A stretch of DNA of 6,050 bases from Dehalococcoidia bacterium (lineage in GTDB: Bacteria; Chloroflexota; Dehalococcoidia; SZUA-161; SpSt-899). Within the stretch, counting starts at the first letter, position 1, and each line of letters opens with the position of its first letter. The DNA lies in assembly GCA_023271485.1 (NCBI GenBank), contig JALPXT010000076.1:1-6050 (forward strand). Direction: 5' to 3'. The position numbers were made by a program, and so were the translations under genes. Below are positions 1 through 5,961 of the stretch, one piece after another. The notes under the pieces are model-generated. The model was given only the letters and a program-made list of their open reading frames with translations, was not told the DNA's origin and ran no database searches.

Positions 1-19
1 ACATGGAAGAGACTTGGAT

Positions 20-48
20 TTGACAAAGGCAAGTTCCTGGCTTATAAT
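20..48 (+). promoter_or_regulatory. Consensus sigma-70 promoter of the Fur-family gene
   Basis: A -35 box TTGACA lies at 20-25 and a -10 box TATAAT at 43-48, separated by exactly 17 nt. Both boxes match the housekeeping consensus perfectly, which predicts transcription starting at about 54-56. This matters for gene calling: the ATG at 49 in the same frame as the regulator lies upstream of the predicted transcript start, so the gene must start further downstream. No full Fur-box or PerR-box palindrome overlaps the core promoter; only a TTATAAT half site is present, and that is also the -10 box itself. Regulation cannot be judged further because the window begins 19 nt upstream. Confidence 0.85.
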
Positions 49-84
49 ATGATCGCGGCCGACATTTATCGGAGATCAAAAGAT

Positions 85-546
85 ATGACGAAATCTGGAT
101 ATTCGGGGATGACAAGCAAATCGCTGCGTAGCGCCGGGATGAGGGTGACCAACCAGCGCTCCCTGATCATGGAGATTATTCGACAGGGAGGGGGTCACCT
201 CGACGCCGACGAAATCTACCGCCGTGCCAGGAAGAAGAGATCACGTCTGAGTTTCTCCACTGTCTACCGCGCCCTGCAGACATTCAAGAAATTGGGTCTG
301 ATCAACGAGCTTCATTTCGATGAGGGTCATCATCATTATGAGGTGAAGACATCCGGTGAGCATCATCACCTGGTATGCCTCAGTTGTGGCAAGGTTTTTG
401 AATTCCATAAGCGCTTGTCTCGTTACATCAAGAGGAATCTTGCTGAGGCCAAAGACTTTGACATTACTGAGACCGAGGTCCGCGTAAGTGGCTATTGCGC
501 CGAGTGTCGGCAGGAGCGCCTGTCTGCGGGCCAGGAAGGCAAGTAG
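85..546 (+). CDS. Fur-family metal-responsive transcriptional repressor (Fur-like rather than PerR-like)
   Basis: This is a metal-sensing DNA-binding dimer of the Fur superfamily, about 153 aa, the usual family length. Seen in the sequence: an N-terminal winged helix with a recognition-helix segment SFSTVYRALQTFKKLGLI (residues 57-73), then a dimerization domain with two structural zinc pairs, CLSC (C98, C101) and CAEC (C138, C141). Likely regulatory-metal ligands are H38, E86, H93 and H95. Aligned by eye to PerR, the position of the Asp that makes PerR peroxide-sensitive is Glu here (E106 in CGKVFEFH), which favours an iron sensor of Fur type; Zur or another specificity is not excluded. The ATG at 85 was chosen because the promoter rules out 49 and GGAG at 71-74 sits 10 nt upstream; ATG 109 has no well-spaced ribosome site. 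The feo genes 1 kb downstream are plausible targets by inference. Confidence 0.9.
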   Translation: MTKSGYSGMTSKSLRSAGMRVTNQRSLIMEIIRQGGGHLDADEIYRRARKKRSRLSFSTVYRALQTFKKLGLINELHFDEGHHHYEVKTSGEHHHLVCLSCGKVFEFHKRLSRYIKRNLAEAKDFDITETEVRVSGYCAECRQERLSAGQEGK

Positions 547-686
547 TTTTTTTGCCGTGCTTATTGCAAACTATTCGCATATGTCTTGAGCATTAGACGC
601 CTCCGCGTATCGCAGGATTACGTTGAAGCATAGGACATGACCGCTTTAGGGGGATTCTCTTGTAACAAAGGAGATGATTTAGAATC
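547..686 (+). other. 140-bp intergenic gap between regulator and lipid kinase
   Basis: No gene is seen here. A run of seven T follows the regulator stop codon, but it sits inside the loop of a weak GGCAA/TTGCC stem (538-556), so it is not a convincing intrinsic terminator. No well-matched sigma-70 promoter was found; candidates such as TTGCAA (564) or TTGAAG (623) lack a good -10 box at the right distance. The lipid kinase-feoAB genes may therefore be read through from the regulator promoter, or use a promoter of another type. The gap ends with the ribosome-binding site AAAGGAG (667-673), 13 nt ahead of the kinase ATG, and a small palindrome described separately. Confidence 0.55.
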
Positions 687-688
687 AT
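674..688. promoter_or_regulatory. Palindrome ATGATT-TAG-AATCAT over the lipid kinase start
   Basis: A perfect 6-bp inverted repeat with a 3-nt centre lies between the Shine-Dalgarno AAAGGAG (667-673) and the start codon, and includes the first two bases of the ATG at 687. As DNA it loosely resembles the TGAT/ATCA core of Fur-type boxes; as RNA it would form a short hairpin covering the start codon and could limit initiation. Either role would put it at the head of the kinase-feoA-feoB operon. A six-base palindrome can also arise by chance, so function is only a suggestion. Confidence 0.3.
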
Positions 689-1592
689 GCCAAAGGCTTT
701 GCTTATCTACAACCCTGTATCCGGCAGGGGCCGGGCTCTCACCTCTCTTGACAATCTGATTGATTATTTTGAGAGCAGGAGTATTGGCATTACACCCTTA
801 CAAACGCCATATAGCGAAAAGGTGCTCGCTTCATTGCTGGAACACAGTAATTTCCAGTATATTTTTGTTGCTGGTGGAGACGGCACTTTGAATATGGCTT
901 TGAATTCCCTCATGAAATATGAGGCATTTCCGCCGCTGGGGATAATTCCGGCCGGAACAGCAAATAACCTGGCCAATCACCTGGGATTACCTCCCCTGAA
1001 TGGCGAAGTGGAGGGCATGAGGTTAAATGGAAGTTCTTTTCTGGATGTGGGGAAGGCGGCAGATGAGCACTTTCTTACCGCGGCGTTAGGCGGGCATCTA
1101 ATAGATACGTGGCATAATGTTGACCAGAAACTAAAGAACAAGTTAGGTATGCCAGCTTATTATTTTGAGGGAATACTAAAGGGGATAACAGAGATGCCTA
1201 AATTGTTTAAGACTGCGGAGATAGAGGTTATGTCTGCCGGAAAAACCATATTTTATGGAGAGGTATTCTTATTCCTGGTTTTCAACGGGAGGGTTGCCGG
1301 ACGTCTCAATTGCATGGCTCCTAATGCTTCATTAACGGATGGGTTGTTAGATTGTATTTTTTTCAAGAAATATTCTAGATCTTCTCCGGCAGATTTCTTA
1401 AACCTGCTCTACAAAGTGATAACTGGCAACCATATACAAGATGATAATGTTCTCTACTTGCAGGTGGAAGACCTGTATATTGATGGTCCCTCAGAAGTCG
1501 CAACTAATCTGGATGGGGAAACAGGGCCTTCTCTTCCATGGCAGGTGAATGTCCTCCCCGAAAGACTGGAGGTTCTAAAATGGCAGATATAG
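687..1592 (+). CDS. Diacylglycerol kinase-like lipid kinase (YegS/BmrU/DagK family)
   Basis: This is a cytoplasmic, membrane-associated kinase that would transfer the ATP gamma-phosphate to a lipid hydroxyl such as diacylglycerol, sphingoid base or a related lipid. At 301 aa it is full length for the family. Motifs in order: NPVSGRG (9-15), the nucleotide-binding GGDGT (63-67), PAGTANNLA (88-96) closing the N-terminal Rossmann-like domain, then in the C-terminal beta-sandwich a GRVAGRLNCMAPNASLTDGL block (201-220) and NLDGE (274-278). These are the hallmarks of the DAGK catalytic domain. The exact lipid cannot be read from sequence. The ATG at 687 follows AAAGGAG at an unusually long 13 nt. 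The stop is only 20 nt before feoA, so it is probably co-transcribed with the iron transporter. Sampled stretches are AT-rich compared with the minus-strand genes. Confidence 0.9.
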   Translation: MPKALLIYNPVSGRGRALTSLDNLIDYFESRSIGITPLQTPYSEKVLASLLEHSNFQYIFVAGGDGTLNMALNSLMKYEAFPPLGIIPAGTANNLANHLGLPPLNGEVEGMRLNGSSFLDVGKAADEHFLTAALGGHLIDTWHNVDQKLKNKLGMPAYYFEGILKGITEMPKLFKTAEIEVMSAGKTIFYGEVFLFLVFNGRVAGRLNCMAPNASLTDGLLDCIFFKKYSRSSPADFLNLLYKVITGNHIQDDNVLYLQVEDLYIDGPSEVATNLDGETGPSLPWQVNVLPERLEVLKWQI

Positions 1593-1612
1593 GAAGGAGG
1601 CTCATATAGGAT

Positions 1613-1849
1613 ATGGAGATCCAATTACTGGAACTGGGTACCGGAAAAGCAGCAGTGATCAAACAGATAGATGGAGGATACGGCCTAAAGAGGCGACTTA
1701 CGTCGCTGGGTATCAGGGTTGGCCAGACTGTTCGCCGGGTGGGTTCCGGGCCTTTCAACGGCCCAATTGTTGTTGAAGTGGATCGAGCCAGGGTTGCCAT
1801 CGGCAAAGGAATGGCCATAAAGATTTTTGTCGAGGAGTTGCGGGTGTGA
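1613..1849 (+). CDS. feoA: FeoA, small SH3-like partner of the ferrous iron transporter
   Basis: FeoA is a small cytoplasmic protein with an SH3-like beta-barrel that works with FeoB in Fe(II) uptake, probably by contacting or modulating the FeoB G-domain. The 78-aa length is typical. Family pattern seen: a basic-Gly segment before RRLTSLGIRVGQTVRRV (27-43), which is the usual R-L-x-x-L/M-G-I/L-x-x-G-x-x-V signature, then GP (46-47), a central beta-strand, and VAIGKGMAIKIFV (61-73), matching the ending in which FeoA proteins carry a hydrophobic strand. A strong Shine-Dalgarno AAGGAGG (1594-1600) precedes the ATG by 12 nt. Its TGA overlaps the feoB GTG in the string GTGA, indicating translational coupling and tight stoichiometry with FeoB. 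DtxR-type C-terminal SH3 domains look similar, but the stand-alone size and the neighbour make FeoA the clear choice. Confidence 0.93.
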   Translation: MEIQLLELGTGKAAVIKQIDGGYGLKRRLTSLGIRVGQTVRRVGSGPFNGPIVVEVDRARVAIGKGMAIKIFVEELRV

Positions 1850-3528
1850 AAATACTTCTGATGGGGAACCCCAATGTAGGCAAGAGTGTTCTGTTTTCCA
1901 GGTTAACGGGCGTAAATGTTGTTGCTTCCAATTATCCCGGAACAACGGTGGAGTTAAAAAGGGGCGCCCTAAAATTTGGGAGTCTCAGTGCAGAAATAAT
2001 TGATGTGCCGGGGTCATACACCCTGGACCCCACCAACAAGGCGGAAGAAGTAGCCGTAGAGATGGTGAAAGAGGGTGATGTGGTCATCAATGTAATTGAT
2101 GCCACTCATCTGGAGCGTAACCTCCATCTGACTCTTGAGCTGCTGGAGCAAGAAGTTCCGATGGTTGTGGCGCTTAATCTCTGGGATGAAGCTAGACATA
2201 AAGGGGTAACAATCGATGTTAAGAGGCTGGAAGAGCTACTGGGCGTTCCCGTTGTTCCTACGGTTTCGGTAACCGGTGAGGGAATTAAGGAGCTTATTCT
2301 GCAAATTCCGGAGGCTAGATCACAACCCCATCAACGCACCGGAGATGAAAAGTGGACTGAGATTGGAAATATAGTGCGACATGTACAAACCTTAACTCAT
2401 CGCCATCACACCTTCCGAGAGAGAATAGAGGATACCGCTATTAGGCCATCTACAGGAATTCCCCTGGCTATTGTGGTAGCACTGCTCACCTTTGGAGCAG
2501 TGGTGGGGATAGGGATGGGGCTAAGGACATTTGTTTTATTGCCTTTTTTTGAGAATTTAGTTTTTCCACCCATAAGACATGCTGTTACCGCAGTTATTCC
2601 TGAGGGCTTCATACGGGAGATATTGATCGGGCATTTTGGTGTTCTTATCGATGGTATTGGCTGGCCGCTGGCATTAGTTTTACCTTATCTTCTGGCATTC
2701 TATCTTGTTCTTGCTATTCTGGAGGATTCTGGTTACCTGCCGAGATTGGCTTGTATGCTGGACACACTGTTTCACAAGATCGGTGTTCATGGGGGAGCGG
2801 TGATACCGTTTCTGCTGGGATTCGGCTGTACCGTTAGCGGCATTCTGTCAACAAGAATACTGGATACGCGGCGTGAAGGGATTATCGTTGTTGCCCTGAT
2901 GTGCATGGCTATTCCCTGTGCCGCCCAGACAGGAGCAATTATCGCCCTTCTGGCAGAAAAATCAATAGTTGCGCTGGTGTTTGTTTACCTGATTGCTTTT
3001 CTGTTTATCTTTATCGCCGGGATGGCGCTGAACAAAATGCTTCCGGGTTCAACGCCGTCTTTTCTTATGGAAATCCCCCCCTACCGCCTTCCCAATACTA
3101 CTTCGGTTGCCAAAAAGGTATGGATGCAGATAAGAACATTTCTTTTTACTGCCGTGCCACTTATCGTTTTTGGTGTTTTTATCGCCGGAATCCTCTATGA
3201 AAGCGGGGCGCTCTACCACATTGGCATATTGTTGCGACCGGTGGTGGTGGATCTCCTGGGATTGCCGGCCGAAGCAAGCGTCTCGCTGATTCTGGGAATT
3301 GTGCGTCGGGAGCTGGCCATTGCTGCTCTTCTCGGCCTGGACTTAACACTGGGGCAACTGGTTGTGGGGGCAATCGTGGCGCTTTTCTACATCCCTTGTG
3401 CTGCGGTTCTCCCGGTGTTAGCGAAGGAATTCGGGCTAAGATATGCGGTGGTTATCGTCCTGTCAACAATAGTTATCGCCTTCATCATGGGCGGCATGTT
3501 AAACGCTGCATTCACTGTGTTCTTATGA
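1846..3528 (+). CDS. feoB: FeoB, ferrous iron transporter with N-terminal G-domain
   Basis: FeoB is the inner-membrane Fe(II) permease. The cytoplasmic G-protein domain shows G1 GNPNVGKS (7-14), G2 NYPGTT (29-34), G3 DVPG (53-56), G4 NLWD (111-114) and a G5-like SVT (141-143). After a short linker, hydrophobic helices begin near residue 205 and contain two Gate-type halves. Cysteines at family positions are C328 (GFGCTVSGI), C358 (AIPCAAQ) and C518 (FYIPCAAVLP), with RREL (487-490) where E. coli has AKEV. At 560 aa it is compact compared with E. coli-type FeoB (over 750 aa); the missing length is mainly in the inter-Gate loop and C-terminus, and no FeoC-like extension follows. The usual Pro of GCxVP is Ser331 here. 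Start is GTG, with GAGGAG (1832-1837) 8 nt upstream, coupled to feoA by a 4-nt overlap. The stop overlaps a convergent gene by 6 bp. Confidence 0.95.
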   Translation: MKILLMGNPNVGKSVLFSRLTGVNVVASNYPGTTVELKRGALKFGSLSAEIIDVPGSYTLDPTNKAEEVAVEMVKEGDVVINVIDATHLERNLHLTLELLEQEVPMVVALNLWDEARHKGVTIDVKRLEELLGVPVVPTVSVTGEGIKELILQIPEARSQPHQRTGDEKWTEIGNIVRHVQTLTHRHHTFRERIEDTAIRPSTGIPLAIVVALLTFGAVVGIGMGLRTFVLLPFFENLVFPPIRHAVTAVIPEGFIREILIGHFGVLIDGIGWPLALVLPYLLAFYLVLAILEDSGYLPRLACMLDTLFHKIGVHGGAVIPFLLGFGCTVSGILSTRILDTRREGIIVVALMCMAIPCAAQTGAIIALLAEKSIVALVFVYLIAFLFIFIAGMALNKMLPGSTPSFLMEIPPYRLPNTTSVAKKVWMQIRTFLFTAVPLIVFGVFIAGILYESGALYHIGILLRPVVVDLLGLPAEASVSLILGIVRRELAIAALLGLDLTLGQLVVGAIVALFYIPCAAVLPVLAKEFGLRYAVVIVLSTIVIAFIMGGMLNAAFTVFL

Positions 3529-4092
3529 GACCCACACAATGATTGTCTCCTTGCCCAGGGCATGGATTACACGCCGGTGCTCACACTCAAGGCCGAGGCT
3601 CTCCGCAGTCAGCCGCGGGTAGAGTAATGTCAACAGTCCCCGGTAGTTGCGGTAAAGCACGGGTGCTCCTGGCCTCAAGGTTCGCAGGGCTTGGACCACA
3701 ATTCTCTGCTTGTCGCCTACAACTAAAGATACCCAAACTGCGTCAAAGGGGGAGCAGTCAATATCCCTGCCGTCTGCCTCCCATACGGTAATGCTCTCAT
3801 CGTGTGATTGACGAACTACCTGATGAGCTGACCGTACCGCAGCCGGATCATAATCGATTGCCTTTACCTGAAACCCCATCTCTGCCAGATAAAGAGCCGT
3901 CATAGGCAAGGGGCCACAGCCGATATGAAGCACCATTGCTCCCGGCTTCAAGGTGATCGACTTCAGCTCTCTCTCTATCAGCCGGCGGTAAAACCGGTCA
4001 CGGTACCATCTGCCGCACCGGTCACTTCTGGCTCCTAGGTGCTCGATCCAATTCAATACGACGTTCACCAGAGAAAGCAGTGCGTTTGTCAT
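3523..4092 (-). CDS. Nicotianamine-synthase-like class I SAM-dependent transferase (downstream paralogue)
   Basis: A 189-aa cytoplasmic Rossmann-fold SAM-binding protein. The SAM loop is HIGCGPLPMTALYLAEMG (56-73), followed by the acidic strand end AIDYDPAAV (78-86), WEADGRDI (104-111), a VSLVVGDKQR block (121-130), and PGAPVLYRNYRGLLTLLYP (141-159). From memory, nicotianamine synthases carry the same series: GSGPLPLTS, a YDID-type segment, LVGMDK, PGAVLMLRS and an LYP. Ahead of the loop, a Y-x4-ERE helix (Y35, E40, E42) resembles the NAS segment that carries a conserved Glu. NAS joins 3-amino-3-carboxypropyl groups from SAM rather than methyl groups, so the reaction could be aminocarboxypropyl transfer, but an ordinary methyltransferase is not excluded. 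The protein is much shorter than plant or archaeal NAS and lacks most of their N-terminal helical domain. The ATG overlaps the upstream membrane-protein stop in ATGA, so it is translationally coupled. The 3' end overlaps feoB by 6 bp. Confidence 0.7.
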   Translation of the reverse strand: MTNALLSLVNVVLNWIEHLGARSDRCGRWYRDRFYRRLIERELKSITLKPGAMVLHIGCGPLPMTALYLAEMGFQVKAIDYDPAAVRSAHQVVRQSHDESITVWEADGRDIDCSPFDAVWVSLVVGDKQRIVVQALRTLRPGAPVLYRNYRGLLTLLYPRLTAESLGLECEHRRVIHALGKETIIVWVS

Positions 4093-5096
4093 ATATCCGT
4101 CCCTATGGGGTGACCGCGCCTCACATCCAATGCCGTCAGACCGGCTGCAGCAGCCGATAGTGCAAGCGGAAGCCAGAAAGTCACCAGACGAGCAAGAAGA
4201 GCCACCGCCAGGCCCTCACTGAACGACACGTCCATAGAGCTGAGCAACAAGGCCATGGTTGCCTCGAAAGAGCCCAGTCCTCCCGGAAGGAGCGGCAGCA
4301 TGCTCACCAGGTAGGCGACGTATGTGGCAGTGGCTGCGTCAGCCAATCCCATTTCCATGCCAAGCATCCGGGTCACCAGCAGAACCTTGACCGGGTAGAG
4401 GATCCAGACGATAGAGCTCAAGGCCAGGAAAGCGAGGCGTCTACGGCGAGAAAGGAGATTCCTGGACTCTCTGCCGGCCTGCCTGAGAAAGTCAAACGCT
4501 CTGCGAAGCAGCGAAGCAATATCCAGCGCTGCCCCAGACCCTTGACCTGCCGGCTCCGCGGGTGCGGCTTTCTCCGACATTCTCTGTGCACGGCAGATCC
4601 AGGCCAGAGCCCCCGTGAATACGCTCAGTGTTAGGAAGGCGGGGACTGCAAGAAGTACCATCTGTCCGTTGACTGCCATCCAGGCGAGGCAAAGTCCGGC
4701 AAGTGCCACAAATGGCAGGAGGGTGAGCAGCTTGGACACCAGAGTGACGGCGCCCACTCGTTGGTAATCCAAGTCTGCGCGCCGGCGCAGGAGATAGATT
4801 TTAGCCGCCTCCCCGCCTAACTTACTGGACGGCGTCACACTCTCAATAAAGGAGCCGGACAGGTGGATGATCACCGTCTCTCCAAAGCCGACTTTGCCGC
4901 CGGCCGCGCGGATTACAAGATGCCAGGCAAGGGCAGTCAGGGATATTGTCAGGAGTTGAAGCAGGCTAAGCCCCAGCAACCACAGAGGGTCAAAAAGGGC
5001 CAGAGCGGCGGCAACCTTGTCAAGACCAGCCGCCAGCACAACCGCGGCAAGCACCAATATCGCCAGGCACCAAAGGATTCCCCTCTTTGCTGGCAT
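4089..5096 (-). CDS. Polytopic membrane protein of the PF03706 flippase-like family (YbhN / MprF N-terminal / AglD type)
   Basis: A 335-aa integral membrane protein with about seven or eight hydrophobic segments: roughly 8-26, 37-62, 116-141, 146-168, 221-245, 255-270, 280-300 and 303-322. Family signatures seen are VTPSSKLGGEAAKIYLLRR (87-105, the TPxxxGGE motif) and LPLLPGGLGSFEA (267-279). A polar, charged loop at about 169-220 is presumably cytoplasmic. Known members are the lipid-flipping part of MprF and AglD-like or YbhN-like proteins linked to lipid or polyprenyl carriers; it lacks the MprF C-terminal aminoacyl-transfer domain. It lies between two NAS-like enzymes, 12 nt after the first and overlapping the second by 4 nt, so it probably moves or anchors their product or substrate. 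That role is inference. The ribosome site upstream of the ATG is weak (AGAAGAAAC), which fits coupling to the preceding gene. Confidence 0.85.
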   Translation of the reverse strand: MPAKRGILWCLAILVLAAVVLAAGLDKVAAALALFDPLWLLGLSLLQLLTISLTALAWHLVIRAAGGKVGFGETVIIHLSGSFIESVTPSSKLGGEAAKIYLLRRRADLDYQRVGAVTLVSKLLTLLPFVALAGLCLAWMAVNGQMVLLAVPAFLTLSVFTGALAWICRAQRMSEKAAPAEPAGQGSGAALDIASLLRRAFDFLRQAGRESRNLLSRRRRLAFLALSSIVWILYPVKVLLVTRMLGMEMGLADAATATYVAYLVSMLPLLPGGLGSFEATMALLLSSMDVSFSEGLAVALLARLVTFWLPLALSAAAAGLTALDVRRGHPIGTDI

Positions 5097-5108
5097 CTGT
5101 TTCTTCTT

Positions 5109-5768
5109 CTATATCCCTTGGGTGAAGAGCACCGATCTGTTGAATGCGACCATGTTATGGTTGGTCACGGATTGAGGTCGGGCGCTGCAGGGCAACTGAT
5201 CATACTGGCCGGCAAACACCGGTCTCGGCTCACGGAATACTATGCGTGCCCCTTGCGGCGCACTCTTAAGAAAGTGCTTCAGGATGGCGTTTTTGGGTGC
5301 GGCCTGCAGGGCGACGATCCATGCCGTGGCACTCTCGCACTCAGATGCTTGCACCCCATCACCCCACACGACCCTTATGGTATCTGCCAGACCGCCGGCC
5401 TCGACGTAGTTCCGTGCGCATTCGGCTGCTTTCTTATCCTTATCCAGTGCGATAACCTTAGCGCCGGTCAGACGTGCCAGGTAAATGGCGGTAAAGGGAA
5501 CAGCGCCGCAGCCGATGTTGGCGACAACATCTCCATCCCCGATGGCCGCTAGTTTAACCTCCCGCTCAACGACTCCGAGGTAAAGGCGCGAGTAGAGGGA
5601 GGCCAACGGGGGTAGACGAGTCAGCGCTTTCTCCAACCGTCCGTTGAGCACCGCCTTATCGTCCATTATCTGTGCTATCCGGTTCATCCCCCTGAAAAAC
5701 AACCCCGGATGTTTGACTCGCGATCTGCTTAAGCACCTTATAAGATCAAGTCTCCTTGAATTCTTCAC
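5109..5768 (-). CDS. Nicotianamine-synthase-like class I SAM-dependent transferase (promoter-proximal paralogue)
   Basis: A 219-aa Rossmann-fold SAM-binding protein and a clear paralogue of the enzyme two genes downstream. The shared series is Y-x4-ERE (Y63, E68, E70), then exactly 16 residues from the second Glu to the SAM loop NIGCGAVPFTAIYLARL (84-100), then ALDKDKKAAE (107-116), VVWGDGVQ, and PQGARIVFREPRPVF in place of the partner's PGAPVLYRNYRGLL. The loop has AVP where NAS and the partner have PLP, and the LVG-dK block is degraded, so it may differ in substrate or be less active. The N-terminus is about 28 residues longer than the partner's. The start is uncertain: GTG at 5768 is the furthest start possible before an in-frame stop and has only a poor GGGCGG ahead; Met28 (ATG at 5687) preceded directly by AGGGGG is an alternative. 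It is the first gene of a three-gene operon with its own strong promoter. Confidence 0.68.
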   Translation of the reverse strand: MKNSRRLDLIRCLSRSRVKHPGLFFRGMNRIAQIMDDKAVLNGRLEKALTRLPPLASLYSRLYLGVVEREVKLAAIGDGDVVANIGCGAVPFTAIYLARLTGAKVIALDKDKKAAECARNYVEAGGLADTIRVVWGDGVQASECESATAWIVALQAAPKNAILKHFLKSAPQGARIVFREPRPVFAGQYDQLPCSARPQSVTNHNMVAFNRSVLFTQGI

Positions 5769-5804
5769 CCGCCCAACTGCTGCTATTGCTCATCATCCGT
5801 AATT

Positions 5805-5833
5805 ATTTTAGCACGATAAGGTTTCCCTGTCAA
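5805..5833 (-). promoter_or_regulatory. Near-consensus sigma-70 promoter of the minus-strand operon
   Basis: On the minus strand, TTGACA (5828-5833) and TAAAAT (5805-5810) are separated by exactly 17 nt, a one-mismatch consensus promoter. Transcription should start near 5797-5799, giving an untranslated leader of only about 30 nt before the GTG at 5768. No clear Fur box overlaps it: the bases around the -10 form only a partial CGT...ACG dyad (5798-5815). It drives the NAS-like / membrane protein / NAS-like operon. Confidence 0.8.
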
Positions 5834-5881
5834 CTGGCCAGATTAAATGTGTGGCAGGCTTATGACAATACACCCTGAAAA

Positions 5882-5909
5882 GCAGGGGCGAAATGTCTTT
5901 CGCCCCTGC
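5882..5909. other. Hairpin in tandem repeat unit 1
   Basis: A perfect 11-bp stem, GCAGGGGCGAA (5882-5892) with TTCGCCCCTGC (5899-5909), encloses a 6-nt loop ATGTCT. No T-run follows on either strand, so it does not look like an intrinsic terminator. It could be a REP-like structural element. Confidence 0.85.
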
Positions 5910-5961
5910 CAGCAGTAGAGGAAACGCGATATGTCAAGATTGTGGCAATACACCGTGAAAA

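Noticed and set aside
49..84. In-frame N-terminal extension of the Fur-like protein
   Set aside because: The ATG at 49 follows the -10 box directly and precedes the expected transcript start; ATG 85 has its own GGAG site.
538..556. Intrinsic terminator after the Fur-like gene
   Set aside because: The T-run lies in the loop of a 5-bp stem rather than after a G+C-rich hairpin.
1504..1945. Minus-strand open frames across feoA and the start of feoB
   Set aside because: They are antisense to well-recognised genes, have no family features and no upstream ribosome site that I can see.
3543..3791. Plus-strand small open frame downstream of feoB
   Set aside because: It is antisense to the NAS-like gene, which has clear SAM-binding motifs; the short frame has no coding signature.
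4863..5552. Long open frame (229 aa) on the plus strand
   Set aside because: It lies wholly antisense to the membrane protein and the first NAS-like gene, has no ribosome site, no recognisable motif and a composition typical of a shadow frame of G+C-rich genes.
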